A stretch of 64,000 bases of DNA from Massilia polaris (GCF_012927275.1 NZ_JABBGG010000001.1:496001-560000); one strand, 5' to 3'; shown: positions 8,874 through 19,312, numbered from the stretch's first letter. Numbers and translations: made by a program. The notes: a model not told the origin generated them from the letters alone.

Positions 8874-8926
8874 CGAATGATCTCCGTCCCTGGCGCCGTC
8901 ATTCAACTGTCGCGGAGCGGTGGCCG

Positions 8927-10108
8927 TCAGCCTACCCAGTCCGCAAGCTTCTCGGCCGATTTCACCGCATCGACAAACGAGTTGTCGCGTTTCGGCAGCT
9001 TGACTTGCTTCTCGCAGAATGCGCGGATTTCCTGGCTAAAGTCTGTGCGACCCGCACTCGCCGCATGGCTAATACCGTAGAGCATCACATCGTAGTCGGA
9101 CAAGCCGCCCATCGGCATCCGGACGCCTGTTTCCATCGCTTTGCCGAACAGGTTCTTGTCGTTCGCGAGATCACGCATGCATTGCCCGACCGGTTTGCGC
9201 TGTGCTTCTTCCTCGCGCACGGTTTTCACCTCGGCCGCGAGCATACCCTCGGCGCTCTCCAGCTTTTCCTTTGCATACGCACGGGCGACGTCATTCGCGC
9301 ATAGCGACCTGACCAGCTTTGCCGCGTGCGGCGACGCGGCGAGGATTGCTTTGGTATCCAGGCGCGCGAGGAATGCCGGGCATTTTCCGGCGTCGAACAA
9401 GGACGGATACTTCGCGACCATGACCGCAATGTCGGGGCTGCCCAGCTCGAACGCATATGCGGCTCCCATCGGCGAAACCGGCATGCCGCCGCGCAGGAAC
9501 AAATCCACGGTGCGAATATCGCCGTCAGCGATGGCGCGCTCCAGGCGAATGGCTTCCCACATGACGCCGCTGTTAAGGAGTTCCTTGCGCGGGTCGTCGC
9601 TGCGTTCGCGCTTGAAATTATCCGCCTTGGTATCGATGCGTTCAAGCGCCTGGTTGGTCTTCTGCACTTCGGCATACAGCTTTTCGCTGATTCCCATTTG
9701 CTGCTGCGCCACTGAAACGGCGCTGACATTCGAGGCCAGCACACCGCCGCCGTCGCTGGCGGCAAACGATTTCCCTGCGATCAGAAGGCAAATGACGCCA
9801 AAGACACTGACCACATGGAGCGCGTGCGAGGTCCATGGACGCGCCGGGTTCCAGATCCAGCGTGCGTCGTCCGTGTCGACTGTCATCCGGGCCCATACGG
9901 TCTCATAGAATTTCTGGCCCCGGACGGTCATCGTCGCCAGCAGGACGACCGCGGTGCACAGCGCGGCCATGCCGGCGGCGGCGACCACCACCGAACCGCC
10001 AACCGGGCTGAACACGTCGCCGACCACGCCAATGGCGGCGCTGGGCAGCGCGGCGATTGCCGCGAGCCCTTGCAGCCGCTCCTTCAACTTGATTTCACCA
10101 CCACCCAT
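8927..10108 (-). CDS. Unrecognised inner-membrane protein with periplasmic or cytoplasmic helical domain
   Basis: 393 residues, family not recognised. Three hydrophobic segments lie in the N-terminal third: around residues 14-35 (LAAIAALPSAAIGVVGDVF), around 38-60 (VVVAAAGMAALCTAVVLLA) and around 95-113 (VVSVFGVICLLIAGKSFAA). A long soluble region follows, helical and charged. One part (DIRTVDLFLRGGMPVSPMGA) resembles an ankyrin-type helix pair, but the repeat is not convincing. Five Cys occur in the C-terminal 250 residues. The start ATG at 10108 has GGAG upstream and an operator-like inverted repeat 27 nt before it. It is single and follows the CheR-like stop on the same strand. Confidence 0.6.
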   Translation of the reverse strand: MGGGEIKLKERLQGLAAIAALPSAAIGVVGDVFSPVGGSVVVAAAGMAALCTAVVLLATMTVRGQKFYETVWARMTVDTDDARWIWNPARPWTSHALHVVSVFGVICLLIAGKSFAASDGGGVLASNVSAVSVAQQQMGISEKLYAEVQKTNQALERIDTKADNFKRERSDDPRKELLNSGVMWEAIRLERAIADGDIRTVDLFLRGGMPVSPMGAAYAFELGSPDIAVMVAKYPSLFDAGKCPAFLARLDTKAILAASPHAAKLVRSLCANDVARAYAKEKLESAEGMLAAEVKTVREEEAQRKPVGQCMRDLANDKNLFGKAMETGVRMPMGGLSDYDVMLYGISHAASAGRTDFSQEIRAFCEKQVKLPKRDNSFVDAVKSAEKLADWVG

Positions 10109-10134
10109 AACTGCTCCGTTAGCAAAGTAATTTC

Positions 10135-10151
10135 GTCAACCACCTGTTGAC
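10135..10151. promoter_or_regulatory. Inverted repeat and probable promoter of the 8927-10108 gene
   Basis: GTCAAC (10135-10140) and GTTGAC (10146-10151) form a perfect 6-bp inverted repeat with a 5-nt spacer. On the minus strand the hexamer TATAGT at 10161-10156 could serve as a -10 box, which would put the transcription start inside the repeat. No good -35 box is visible. The arrangement suits a repressor operator. Confidence 0.35.
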
Positions 10152-10207
10152 AATTACTATACATTAACAATTCGGCAGCATCTGGATTTTTTGCGCGTGG
10201 CGCCGGG

Positions 10208-11059
10208 CTAAGCCACGCGCTTGTACCAGCCCTGGTGCGGAAACACCGCCTGGTAATTCGCGCCGAACGCGTCGCCTTGATCGAACTCGCGGTCGATCCC
10301 GAGCACGCCGAAACGCGACAGGCTGTCATGGAACAGCCGCAGCACGCGGCGCCGCAGCACCGGTCCGAAGTCGGGCAGGGCGCGCCGGCACACGATCAGC
10401 TGGAACTCGTTGAACGAGGCGTCCGTCACCAGGTTGTACTGCGCCCAGTTGATGCGGCTGCGCAGGTGGGCCGCCAGCACGGCATGGCCGCCGTCGACCT
10501 CGAAGTAGTCGTCGAGGTTGCCGGTGCCGCCGCTCGCGCGGTAGTTGTCCTTGCACTGCGCCATGCGCGCAAGCGGAATGGCGGCATGCTGGGCTTCGGC
10601 CAGCACCTGCTCGTTCGCCGCGGTCGCGTAGATCTCGGTGCGCGTATGCAGCTGCTCCTCGGCCAGCATGATCGCCAGCGACCACACCTCCTCGGCGCCG
10701 CCGAATTCGGCCAGCCAGATCTTCGGAACGGCGGACGCGCGCAGGCACGACGCCAGCACAATGCGCAGCTGGCGCGCCTGCTCCGGATCGTCGAACAAGG
10801 CGGCCGGCGCCACCGACAGGACGCGCAGCAGGGCTGCGCTGACGCCAGGTTCGTGCAGCACACGATCCTGCAGGCTCGATACGGTCGCAAGACCGCGCTT
10901 GCGCATCAGGCGGTACAGGCGGCGGCGGATGGCCTGGCGGTCGTAAGCCCTGAAGTCGAAGCCGTAACGCTGGAACAACGCTTCCAGCAGCAGTTCGATC
11001 TCCAGTTCTTCCGTCGCCAGCCCCGTCTCGGCGGCAGTGAAGCCGCTCAATGCAGCCAC
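10208..11059 (-). CDS. CheR-like protein with degenerate methyltransferase motifs
   Basis: About 283 residues in the CheR fold. The N-terminal helical domain is recognisable (LLLEALFQRYGFDFRAYDRQ). The canonical SAM loop AGCSTGEE is replaced by LAEFGGAEE. The usual CRNVLIYF is replaced by CRRALPDF, losing the conserved Asn. The C-terminal end VLRLFHDSLSRFGVLGID is conserved. Active CheR methylates receptor glutamates with SAM; this copy is probably impaired and may act as a binding protein. The frame is open upstream to 11134. I chose GTG at 11059; TTG at 11050, overlapping the kinase stop, is an alternative. It is the last gene of the signalling operon. Confidence 0.7.
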   Translation of the reverse strand: MAALSGFTAAETGLATEELEIELLLEALFQRYGFDFRAYDRQAIRRRLYRLMRKRGLATVSSLQDRVLHEPGVSAALLRVLSVAPAALFDDPEQARQLRIVLASCLRASAVPKIWLAEFGGAEEVWSLAIMLAEEQLHTRTEIYATAANEQVLAEAQHAAIPLARMAQCKDNYRASGGTGNLDDYFEVDGGHAVLAAHLRSRINWAQYNLVTDASFNEFQLIVCRRALPDFGPVLRRRVLRLFHDSLSRFGVLGIDREFDQGDAFGANYQAVFPHQGWYKRVA

Positions 11060-14000
11060 ACTCGCATCAGCGACAGCAGTTGGGCCACATCGACAGGCTT
11101 GGTGATGTAGTCCGACGCGCCGGCGGCGATACACTTGTCGCGGTCGCCCTTCATGGCTTTCGCGGTCAGGGTAATGATCGGCAGCGACTTAAACTTCGGA
11201 ATGCGGCGGATCGCGCGCATCGTGTCGTAACCGTCCATCTCCGGCATCATGATGTCCATCAGGACGATCTCGATGGTCGGGTCCTTCTCCAGCACCTCGA
11301 TACCGTCGCGGCCGTTTTCGGCGAAGGAGACCTGCATCTGCTGGCGCTCCAGCAGCGAGGACAGCGCGAAAATGTTGCGCAGGTCATCGTCGACGATCAG
11401 TACCTTGCGTCCGGCCAGGCCGCCGTCGGCCGCGTGGATCTCGTCGAGCATGCGGCGCTGCTGTTCCGGCAGCGATGCGTGCGAACGGTGCAGGAACAGC
11501 GCCGTCTCGTCGAGCAGGCGTTCGGGCGAACGGGCATCCTTGATCACGATGGTCTTGGCGTAGCGCTTGAGCTTCGTGACTTCCTTCTTGTTCAGGTCCT
11601 TGGCCGTGTAGATCACGATCGGCAGGTCGCGCAGGGAAGGGGCCTTGCCGATCACGTCGAGCAGGTCGAAGCCGCTGATGTCCGGCAGCGTCAGGTCGAG
11701 CACCATGCAGTCGAAGTGCGAGCCGCGCAGCGCTTCCAGCGCCGCTTCGCCCGTTGCGACCGTCACGATGCGGATGTCGCTGTCGCCGATCAGCGCAACG
11801 ATGGCGTCGCGCTGCGCCGCTTCGTCGTCCACCACCAGCAGGCTGCGTTTGCCGCCCAACAGGAACTTCTGGATGCGGGTGAATTCTTCCTGCAAGGTCT
11901 CGCGGCTGACCGGCTTGTTCATGTACGAGATGGCGCCCTGGCGCAGCGCGCGTTCGCGCTCGCGCAGGCTGGACATCACGTGCACAGGGATGTGGCGGGT
12001 GCTGGGGTCGCGCTTGAGGCGATCCAGCACCGTGAAACCGTCGATGTCGGGCAGGTCGATGTCGAGCAAGATCGCCGACGGCAGGTAGTCGCGCGCCAGC
12101 GACAGGGCGGAGCCGCCTTGCTGGGTAACGATGACCTTGAAGTTCTTCTCGCGGGCGAACTCGATCACGACGTTGGCGAAGCGCTCGTCGTCTTCAACGA
12201 TCATCACCGACGGGTCGCCCGGCGCGATCAGCGAACGGTCGTCCATCACCGGGCTGTATCCGACCATTTGCGGATGGTCGATGGCATCGAGGATTTCGAT
12301 TTCATTTTCGAAGCGGGGCGCGACCTGGTAGCTGGTCTGCGGTGGCGGCGCAAGGCGGGCTGGCCGCGGCTGGCGCGTCTGCTCGTAGTTGATGAAGCCG
12401 GCGCGGTTGTATGGCAGGTACAGCGTGAAGGTGGAGCCGCCGTTGACGATCGATTCGACCCGGATCTCGCCGCCAAGCAGTCGCGCCAGTTCGCGCGAAA
12501 TCGACAGGCCAAGGCCGGTGCCGCCGTACTTGCGCGCGGTCGAGCCGTCAGCCTGCTGGAACGCTTCGAAGATCAGCTGCAGCTTGTCGGAGGCGATACC
12601 GACACCGGTATCTTTTACCGAGAACGCCAGCACGGCGTCGGCGTGCACCAGGTTCGGGTGGTCGCTGGTCCAGCCGCTGGTGACCAGCGAGATTTCCAGC
12701 GCGACCTTGCCGTGGTGGGTGAACTTGAACGCGTTCGACAGCAGGTTTTTCAGGACCTGCTGCAGGCGCGTGGTATCGGTCATCACCGCTGCAGGCAGGG
12801 CGTCGGCCAGCTCGACCGTGAAGCCGAGGTGCTTCGCTTCGGCCATGTGGCGGAAGGTGCGGTCGACGTAGTTGCGCAGCGTCGAGAAGCGGTACTCGGA
12901 GACGTCCAGCGTGACCGTGCCGGACTCGATCTTCGACAGGTCGAGAATGTCGTTAATCAAGGTCAGCAAGTCGGAGCCGGAGCCATGGATGGTCTTGGCG
13001 AATTCGACCTGCTTGCCCGACAGGTTGCCCTCCGGGTTGTCGGACAGCTGCTGCGCCAGGATCAGCAGCGAGTTAAGCGGGGTACGCAGTTCGTGCGACA
13101 TATTCGCAAGGAACTCGGACTTGTACTTGGACGACAGGGCCAGCTGGGTCGCTTTTTCTTCCAGCGCCAGTTTCGCCTGTTCCACCTCGCGGTTTTTCCG
13201 TTCCACCTCGATGTTCTGCTCGGACAGCAGGCGCGCCTTTTCCGCCAGTTCCTGGTTGGTCTGCTGGAGTTCCTGCGCCAGCGACTGCGACTGGGTCAGC
13301 AGCGATTCGGTACGGCTGTTCGCCTCGATGGTGTTCAGGACCACGCCGATCGACTCCATCAGCTGGTCGAGGAAGGAGAGGTGGGTTTCGGTGAAACGGT
13401 CCAGCGATGCGATCTCGATCACCGCCTTGACCTGCTGCTCGAACAGGATCGGCAGCACCACGATGTTGTTTGGCGGCGCAGCGCCGAGGCCCGACGAGAC
13501 CACGATGTAATCGCGCGGCACGTCGGTCAGCCAGATGCGGCTCTTCTCCAGCGCGCACTGGCCTACCAGGCCTTCGCCCGGCAGGAAGGAGGTTGGCAGC
13601 TTGCGGCTGGACCGGTAGCCGTAGCTGGCGATCATGCGCAGGCGCGCGTCGATCTCCTGCGAGTCCATCATGTAGAACACGCCGTGGTGGGCGGACACCA
13701 GCGGCGCCAGTTCCGACAGGATCAGCTTGGTCACCGCCTGCAAGTCACGCTGGCCTTGCAGCAGTCGCGTGAAGCGCGCCAGGTTGGTCTTCAGCCAATC
13801 CTGCTGCGCATTCTTCTGCGTCGTCTCTTTCAGGTTTCGGATCATCTCGTTGATGTTGTCCTTCAGGTAGGAGACCTCGCCGCGCGCCTCCACCTGGATC
13901 GAACGCGACAAGTCGCCTCGCGTCACCGCCGTCGCCACCTCCGCGATCGCGCGCACCTGGTTGGTCAGGTTTGCCGCCAGCTGGTTGACGTTCTCGGTCA

Positions 14001-15939
14001 GGTCTTTCCAGGTGCCCGCGACGCCGGACACGTTCGCCTGGCCGCCCAGCTTACCTTCGGTACCCACCTCGCGGGCGACGCGCGTCACCTCCGATGCGAA
14101 CGAGGACAACTGGTCCACCATGACGTTAATGGTGTCTTTCAGTTCGAGAATTTCGCCCTTCACGTCCACCGTAATTTTCTTGGACAAGTCGCCTCGCGCC
14201 ACCGCGGTCGTCACCGCCGCGATGTTACGCACCTGGCCGGTCAGGTTCGACGCCATGAAGTTCACGTTATCCGTCAAGTCTTTCCAGGTGCCGCCGACAC
14301 CCGGTACATATGCCTGGCCGCCCAGCTTACCTTCGGTACCCACCTCACGCGCGACGCGGGTCACCTCCGATGCGAACGAGGACAACTGGTCCACCATGAC
14401 GTTAATGGTGTTCTTCAGTTCGAGAATCTCGCCCTTCACGTCCACCGTAATCTTCTTCGACAGGTCGCCGTTCGCCACCGCGGTCGTCACGTCCGCGATG
14501 TTACGCACCTGGCCGGTCAGGTTACCCGCCATCGAGTTCACGCCGTCGGTCAAGTCTTTCCAGGTACCCGCGACACCCGGCACGTTCGCCTGGCCGCCCA
14601 GCTTACCTTCGGTACCCACCTCGCGCGCCACGCGCGTCACCTCCGATGCAAAGGAGTTCAGCTGGTCGACCATGACGTTGATGGTGTTCTTCAGTTCGAG
14701 AATCTCGCCCTTCACGTCCACCGTGATCTTTTTTGACAAGTCGCCGTTCGCCACCGCGGTCGTCACGTCCGCGATGTTTCGCACCTGGCCGGTCAGGTTG
14801 CCCGCCATCGAGTTCACCGAGTCGGTCAAATCCTTCCACGTACCCGCGACGCCCTTCACCTGCGCCTGGCCGCCCAGCTTACCCTCGGTACCCACCTCAC
14901 GCGCCACGCGCGTCACTTCCGATGCGAACGAGGACAACTGGTCCACCATGACGTTAATGGTGTTCTTCAGTTCGAGAATCTCGCCTTTCACGTCCACCGT
15001 AATCTTCTTCGACAGGTCGCCGTTCGCCACCGCGGTCGTCACCGCCGCGATGTTACGCACCTGGCCGGTCAGGTTCGACGCCATGAAGTTCACGTTATCG
15101 GTCAAGTCCTTCCAGGTGCCGCCGACGCCAGGCACGTATGCCTGGCCGCCCAGCTTGCCTTCAGTACCCACCTCACGCGCCACCCGGGTCACCTCGGACG
15201 CGAACGAGCGCAGCTGGTCCACCATGACGTTAATCGTGTCCTTCAGCTGCAGGATCTCGCCGTGCACGTCCACCGTGATCTTTTTCGACAAGTCGCCGTT
15301 CGCCACCGCGGTCGTCACTTCCGCGATGTTACGCACCTGCGACGTCAGGTTGCCCGCCATCGAGTTCACCGAGTCGGTCAAGTCTTTCCACGTACCCGCC
15401 ACGCCCTTCACCTGCGCCTGGCCGCCCAGCTTGCCTTCGGTACCCACCTCGCGCGCCACGCGCGTGACTTCGGACGAGAACGAGGACAGCTGTTCCACCA
15501 TCGTGTTCGCAGTCATTGCCGCGCGCAGGTACTGGCCCTTCAGCGGATGGCCGTCCACTTCCAGCACCATCGTCTGCGACAGGTCGCCTTTCGCCACCGC
15601 GCCGATGACGCGCGCCATTTCCGTGGTCGGGCGCACAAGGTCGTCGATCAGGGTGTTGACGGAGCTGATGATCGTGGCCCAGCTGCCGACCATGTTCGGC
15701 ACCGCGGCGCGCTGCGTCAGGCGGCCTTCGCGGCCCACCACGCGCGACACTTCGGTGACGGTTTTGACCATCTTCTCTTTGGTCTCGATGATCTCGTTCA
15801 GGGTGTCGGCGATCTTGCCGGACACTCCCGTCCAGTCGGATGGCATGCGCACGGAGAAGTCGCCTTTTTTAAGCGCCATCAGCGTGGCTAGCAGGAGCTT
15901 TGCATCAAGCTCTTCGGCCATTTCGGTCATGTTGTTCAT
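11047..15939 (-). CDS. Cytosolic HAMP-array hybrid histidine kinase with GAF and three receivers
   Basis: 1630 residues with no membrane segment. After a first HAMP-like region come six nearly identical 92-residue units sharing [18 protein letters not shown], up to about residue 670. Next is a GAF domain (about 720-860), then a coiled coil. HisKA has its His in [15 protein letters not shown], and the ATPase has [15 protein letters not shown] and [14 protein letters not shown]. Three receivers follow: [26 protein letters not shown] and [13 protein letters not shown]. The architecture resembles fungal Nik1-type osmosensor kinases. The start overlaps the upstream GGDEF gene by 4 nt, so translation is probably coupled. 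The signal it senses is unknown; soluble location suggests a cytoplasmic cue or a partner. Confidence 0.9.
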   Translation of the reverse strand: MNNMTEMAEELDAKLLLATLMALKKGDFSVRMPSDWTGVSGKIADTLNEIIETKEKMVKTVTEVSRVVGREGRLTQRAAVPNMVGSWATIISSVNTLIDDLVRPTTEMARVIGAVAKGDLSQTMVLEVDGHPLKGQYLRAAMTANTMVEQLSSFSSEVTRVAREVGTEGKLGGQAQVKGVAGTWKDLTDSVNSMAGNLTSQVRNIAEVTTAVANGDLSKKITVDVHGEILQLKDTINVMVDQLRSFASEVTRVAREVGTEGKLGGQAYVPGVGGTWKDLTDNVNFMASNLTGQVRNIAAVTTAVANGDLSKKITVDVKGEILELKNTINVMVDQLSSFASEVTRVAREVGTEGKLGGQAQVKGVAGTWKDLTDSVNSMAGNLTGQVRNIADVTTAVANGDLSKKITVDVKGEILELKNTINVMVDQLNSFASEVTRVAREVGTEGKLGGQANVPGVAGTWKDLTDGVNSMAGNLTGQVRNIADVTTAVANGDLSKKITVDVKGEILELKNTINVMVDQLSSFASEVTRVAREVGTEGKLGGQAYVPGVGGTWKDLTDNVNFMASNLTGQVRNIAAVTTAVARGDLSKKITVDVKGEILELKDTINVMVDQLSSFASEVTRVAREVGTEGKLGGQANVSGVAGTWKDLTENVNQLAANLTNQVRAIAEVATAVTRGDLSRSIQVEARGEVSYLKDNINEMIRNLKETTQKNAQQDWLKTNLARFTRLLQGQRDLQAVTKLILSELAPLVSAHHGVFYMMDSQEIDARLRMIASYGYRSSRKLPTSFLPGEGLVGQCALEKSRIWLTDVPRDYIVVSSGLGAAPPNNIVVLPILFEQQVKAVIEIASLDRFTETHLSFLDQLMESIGVVLNTIEANSRTESLLTQSQSLAQELQQTNQELAEKARLLSEQNIEVERKNREVEQAKLALEEKATQLALSSKYKSEFLANMSHELRTPLNSLLILAQQLSDNPEGNLSGKQVEFAKTIHGSGSDLLTLINDILDLSKIESGTVTLDVSEYRFSTLRNYVDRTFRHMAEAKHLGFTVELADALPAAVMTDTTRLQQVLKNLLSNAFKFTHHGKVALEISLVTSGWTSDHPNLVHADAVLAFSVKDTGVGIASDKLQLIFEAFQQADGSTARKYGGTGLGLSISRELARLLGGEIRVESIVNGGSTFTLYLPYNRAGFINYEQTRQPRPARLAPPPQTSYQVAPRFENEIEILDAIDHPQMVGYSPVMDDRSLIAPGDPSVMIVEDDERFANVVIEFAREKNFKVIVTQQGGSALSLARDYLPSAILLDIDLPDIDGFTVLDRLKRDPSTRHIPVHVMSSLRERERALRQGAISYMNKPVSRETLQEEFTRIQKFLLGGKRSLLVVDDEAAQRDAIVALIGDSDIRIVTVATGEAALEALRGSHFDCMVLDLTLPDISGFDLLDVIGKAPSLRDLPIVIYTAKDLNKKEVTKLKRYAKTIVIKDARSPERLLDETALFLHRSHASLPEQQRRMLDEIHAADGGLAGRKVLIVDDDLRNIFALSSLLERQQMQVSFAENGRDGIEVLEKDPTIEIVLMDIMMPEMDGYDTMRAIRRIPKFKSLPIITLTAKAMKGDRDKCIAAGASDYITKPVDVAQLLSLMRVWLH
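13920..15500 (-). repeat. Six tandem 276-bp HAMP-coding repeats
   Basis: The conserved TTACCTTCGGTACCC-like core starts at 14051, 14327, 14603, 14879, 15155 and 15431 on the plus strand, an exact 276-nt period. Units 2 and 5 (counted from the N-terminus) carry the variant YVPGVGG with DNVNFMASN. Units 1 and 3 carry QVKGVAG with DSVNSMAGN. Unit 4 has NVPGVAG and unit 6 NVSGVAG. High identity at DNA level suggests recent unit duplication or gene conversion. The block lies entirely inside the kinase gene. Confidence 0.9.
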
Positions 15940-17876
15940 CGACTATGTCCTCGTTTTCTGGGAGTGGAAAGGTTGGCCCGGGATGGGGCCCGGTGCGATT
16001 TTGGGGGAATCCGGGTGCCGGCTTGTTCGAGCAGCGCGAGCATCGGCGCCGCCTGCAGGGCAGGGCTGAATAATTCGCCATGATACTCGTCGCATCCGAG
16101 CGAATTTAAAACGGCTAGCTGGCCGTTGGTAAGCACGCCCTTGGCGAGCACGCGCAGCCCGAGCGCGCGCGAAAGATGCACCAGCGCCGCCAGCATGTCC
16201 TCGCCGCCAGGCTCGCCGATTGCGCTCACAAACGACGAGTCGATCCGCAGCGCCGCGAAGGGCAGGGTGCGCAGCAGGCCAAGGCCTGGGCCGGCGCCGG
16301 CGCTGCCGAAGTCGTCCACCACCAGGCTGACGCCGCCCTGGTGCAGTGCGTGCAGCGCATGGTCGGCGTCGCGCCGGCCTGCCAGCATCTGCTCGGTGAC
16401 CTGCAGTTCGAGCGCGCCGGCCGGCAGTTTGCAGGCGCGCAGCCGGGCCAGCACTTGCTGGGCAAGCGCGGCGCTGACGCCAGCCGACAGCAGCCGCACC
16501 GACATCGGCGGCGCCGGCAGCGGCGCGGCCGAGCCGCGCCATTGCGCCGCTTGCGCGCAGGCCTCGCCGATGGTCCAGGCATCGACCCGTTCGAGCAGGC
16601 CGCGCTCGGTCACCCCGCTCACGTGGTCGCGGGCCTCGACCAGGCCGTGGCGCGGATGGCGCCAGCACAGGTGCGCGTCGATCCCGCGCAGTTCGCCGTT
16701 GGCGACGCCGGCGCGCGGCTGGAAGGCCAGCTCGAATTCGCCGTTGTCGAGCGCGTGCTTGAGTTCCCTGGTCCACAGCGCGCGTTCGGTCTCGCGCGCG
16801 TTGAGTTCTTCGCGGAAGAACTCGATGCCGCCGCGCTTGTTCTGCTTGGCGTAGTACATGGCGCGGTCGGCGTTGCGCATCAGTGCCGCGGCGTTGCCGG
16901 CATCCTGCGGGTACAGCGCGATGCCGATGCTGGTGCCGGTCTGGACGCCGTGGCCGTCGATGTCGAACGGGCGCGCGTGGGCCACGCTGATCTTGCGGGC
17001 GACGCGGGCGGCGTTGGCGGCAGCGCCTTTACCCTCCAGCAGCACGACGAATTCATCGCCGCCCAGGCGCGTCACCACGTCCGACACCCGCACCGACGCC
17101 AGCAGGCGCGCGGCGACCTGGCGCAGCAGTTCGTCGCCGGCCTGGTGGCCGAGGCTGTCGTTGACCTGCTTGAAGCGGTCGAGGTCGAGGAACAGCAGCG
17201 CGCATTCGCCCTGGTGGCGGTCGCAGGTGGCGACGGCGTGTTCGAGCTGCTGGATCAGCGAGCGCCGGTTGACCAGGCCGGTCAGCGCGTCGCGGATCGA
17301 CAGGTCGTGGGCGCGCTGTTCGGCCAGTTTGCGTTCGGCGACTTCCTGTTCGAGTTCGGCGTTGATGCGCTTCAGGTCCTGCATGCGCTGCACGCGCAGG
17401 TCCTGGTTGAGCAGCGACAGTTCGGCGGTCTTGGCGCGCAGTTCGAGGTTCTTGCGGGTCAGGTCGACGAACACCGCGACCTTGGTCTGCAGTACCTGCG
17501 GGATCACCGGCGTAAACAAGTAGTCGGCCGCCCCGGACTGGTAAGCCTTCAGGCGGTGCATCTCGTCGGCGTAATAGGCGGTGATGAAGATGATCGGGAC
17601 CGAACTGCTGCGCGGGTGCGAGTGGATCGCTTCGGCGGTCTCGAAGCCGTCCATGCCGGGCATGTTCACGTCCAGCAGGATCACGGCGAATTCGTGGGTC
17701 AGCACTTTGCGCAGCGTTTCGTGACCCGAGGTAGCCGTCACCAGCTCGTAGGGGTTCTGGTCCATTGCAGACGTCAACAGGCTTTCGAGCGCAAAAAGGC
17801 TCGCCGCGTCATCGTTGACCAACAATACTTTCGGGATCTGCACGCCAGACTGGACCTGTAAGGTTTGAAACGCCAC
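15936..17876 (-). CDS. Receiver-GGDEF-EAL protein with degenerate EAL domain
   Basis: 646 residues. An N-terminal receiver ([18 protein letters not shown], acceptor in [13 protein letters not shown]) is followed by a coiled linker. The GGDEF domain keeps [11 protein letters not shown] and [10 protein letters not shown] and is probably an active diguanylate cyclase. The C-terminal EAL domain has lost its motifs: the ExLxR site reads DAHLCW, the substrate-binding Asn is Arg (MSVRLLS), the Lys is Arg (LRIDSSF), AEGVE is AKGVL and the final Gln is His. It therefore should not hydrolyse cyclic-di-GMP. It is the first gene of the operon with the HAMP kinase (4-nt overlap) and the CheR-like protein. 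Confidence 0.88.
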   Translation of the reverse strand: MAFQTLQVQSGVQIPKVLLVNDDAASLFALESLLTSAMDQNPYELVTATSGHETLRKVLTHEFAVILLDVNMPGMDGFETAEAIHSHPRSSSVPIIFITAYYADEMHRLKAYQSGAADYLFTPVIPQVLQTKVAVFVDLTRKNLELRAKTAELSLLNQDLRVQRMQDLKRINAELEQEVAERKLAEQRAHDLSIRDALTGLVNRRSLIQQLEHAVATCDRHQGECALLFLDLDRFKQVNDSLGHQAGDELLRQVAARLLASVRVSDVVTRLGGDEFVVLLEGKGAAANAARVARKISVAHARPFDIDGHGVQTGTSIGIALYPQDAGNAAALMRNADRAMYYAKQNKRGGIEFFREELNARETERALWTRELKHALDNGEFELAFQPRAGVANGELRGIDAHLCWRHPRHGLVEARDHVSGVTERGLLERVDAWTIGEACAQAAQWRGSAAPLPAPPMSVRLLSAGVSAALAQQVLARLRACKLPAGALELQVTEQMLAGRRDADHALHALHQGGVSLVVDDFGSAGAGPGLGLLRTLPFAALRIDSSFVSAIGEPGGEDMLAALVHLSRALGLRVLAKGVLTNGQLAVLNSLGCDEYHGELFSPALQAAPMLALLEQAGTRIPPKSHRAPSRANLSTPRKRGHSR

Positions 17877-18272
17877 TTCGCCGCAGGGTCGAACAATACT
17901 CGAGTGCGCTCCTTCGTCAAGAGGGCGCGCTATGAATACGAAGAGTATGCCACGAAAGGTTTAACAATTTTACATGTGAAATAACATACCAAGACTTAAT
18001 AGCCTACATGAATCAAAATTTCCTCGACGCACGTTTCACGACCCGCGAACCCTGCGGCGTTGCGCGAAAACCACGGGCGAGTGTAAATGCGTGAGCGAGC
18101 ATATGCAGAATCTACGACTTGTGCTTTCAGGAAATGTATGCTTGCGAAGGAAAAGCCGCGATTTGTGGAACGGGAGCATGATCCTGGGGTTATTGGCCAT
18201 TGAGTTTCGGTTATGCTTGGACTAGCATCCCGGACTAGAAGTATTTATCAGGCATGTTTTTGGAGAGGTTTC
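17877..18272. other. Divergent intergenic region between the GGDEF operon and luxR
   Basis: A 396-nt non-coding stretch, more AT-rich than its flanks, holding the divergent promoters. A 7-bp direct repeat GGACTAG occurs at 18219-18225 and 18232-18238, about 35 nt before the luxR start. Its spacing of 13 nt is close to one helical turn. I see no convincing lux box, sigma-70 pair, small gene or RNA hairpin here. Confidence 0.4.
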
Positions 18273-19013
18273 ATGGTTGAAATGGACCAGCTGACACGGT
18301 TGTTGGGGTGCAAGGACGAGGCCGCCTGGCGCGAGACCCTGTTCGCGCTCGCCAGGCGGCAGGGGTTCGACCAGGTGCTGTATGGCGTCGTGGGCTCGCG
18401 CCAGGAAAAGCTGGAGTCGGCTTTCGTGCAGAGTAATTATTCGAGCAGCTGGCGCGACCGCTACGACGCCGACCGTTTGCATTATGTCGACCCGACCGTG
18501 ACGCACTGCCTGGCTAGTTCGCTGCCGATCATCTGGGAGCCTGCTACCTTCAGCGGCCCGCGCCAGCAGGAATTTTATGAAGAAGCCTGCGGCCACGGCA
18601 TCCGTTCCGGCATCACCTTCCCGATCCACGGCCCGAACGGCGAGTTCGGCGTGGTCAGCTTCGCCTCGGACGCCATTCCCGATCCGCATGAGGCGGTCCA
18701 CGCCATGGCCGGGCTGTCGCTGATCCGCGATTATGCCTTCGAATCCTCGCGCAAATTCGTCAGCCCGCAGCTGCCGCCGGAGGAGCGCCCGCGCCTGACG
18801 CGGCGCGAGCTGGAGGTGCTGAACTGGGTCATGGTCGGCAAGTCGTCATGGGAAATCTCGAAGATCACCAACTGCTCCGAAGCCACGGTTAATTTTCACA
18901 TTGGTAACGTGCGCCAGAAGTTCGGCGTCAGTACCCGCCAGCAGGCCCTCGTGAAGGCCATCGGCATGGGCATCATCACCCCGGAAGATCACCATCGCTC
19001 AGCTTGCCGTTGA
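18273..19013 (+). CDS. LuxR-family quorum-sensing transcriptional regulator
   Basis: 246 residues. The N-terminal autoinducer-binding domain keeps the ligand-contact residues Trp60, Tyr64, Asp73 and Pro74 (W..RY.....YVDP). The C-terminal LuxR-type helix-turn-helix has LTRRELEVLNWVMVGKSSWE and SEATVNFHIGNVRQKFGV. It should bind an N-acyl-homoserine lactone made by the nearby LuxI protein and then bind DNA. The ATG at 18273 is preceded by GGAGAGG; an upstream in-frame ATG at 18213 lacks a ribosome site. Its 3' end overlaps the antisense RsaL-like gene by 38 nt. Confidence 0.9.
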   Translation: MVEMDQLTRLLGCKDEAAWRETLFALARRQGFDQVLYGVVGSRQEKLESAFVQSNYSSSWRDRYDADRLHYVDPTVTHCLASSLPIIWEPATFSGPRQQEFYEEACGHGIRSGITFPIHGPNGEFGVVSFASDAIPDPHEAVHAMAGLSLIRDYAFESSRKFVSPQLPPEERPRLTRRELEVLNWVMVGKSSWEISKITNCSEATVNFHIGNVRQKFGVSTRQQALVKAIGMGIITPEDHHRSACR

Positions 19014-19248
19014 GGTAGAGCTTGACCAGGATTGCCACCGGCGCCGGAATCCCGAGGCCGGTCTCGAAACGGCTGCCGCTTGACTGGGTCACGCCGAACC
19101 GTCCCCAAAACTTCTCCTGGCTCTCGCGCTTGCTGATGCGGAATCGCTTCAGTTCGCTGCTATGCAGTGCACCGGATCCACTGCTGCTGTCGTCGGAAAC
19201 GGTGCGCTGGTCCATGTCCCGTTCCTGATACGTGAAATCCTGATTCAT
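18976..19248 (-). CDS. rsaL: RsaL-like small helix-turn-helix repressor of quorum sensing
   Basis: 90 residues with one HTH domain in the C-terminal half. The segment SKRESQEKFWGRFGVTQSSG followed by SRFE resembles my recollection of the Pseudomonas RsaL core, which has RRESQETFWSRFGISQ and GSRFE. RsaL represses lasI and sets the ceiling on signal production. The gene lies antisense between luxR and luxI, the same order as lasR-rsaL-lasI. AAGGA lies before the ATG at 19248; a longer in-frame start at 19302 is less likely. The probable target is the luxI promoter region at 19249-19388. The name is by resemblance and synteny, not by search. Confidence 0.75.
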   Translation of the reverse strand: MNQDFTYQERDMDQRTVSDDSSSGSGALHSSELKRFRISKRESQEKFWGRFGVTQSSGSRFETGLGIPAPVAILVKLYLNGKLSDGDLPG

Positions 19249-19312
19249 TCTGCATTCCTTTGTGAAAAAAGGCAGTATTCCACCTTCGGCGTTCCCAGCC
19301 ACCTAGCAATCC

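Noticed and set aside
11050-14736. Long open frame on the plus strand opposite the HAMP kinase
   Set aside because: It is a reflection of the repetitive high-GC kinase gene on the other strand. The protein is low in recognisable motifs and very rich in Arg, His and Gln.
13920-15500. Regular repeats as a possible CRISPR array
   Set aside because: The period is 276 nt with coding content in frame; no short repeats with unique spacers.
17877-18272. Small RNA or small gene in the luxR upstream region
   Set aside because: No hairpin with T-tract and no frame with a ribosome site was seen.
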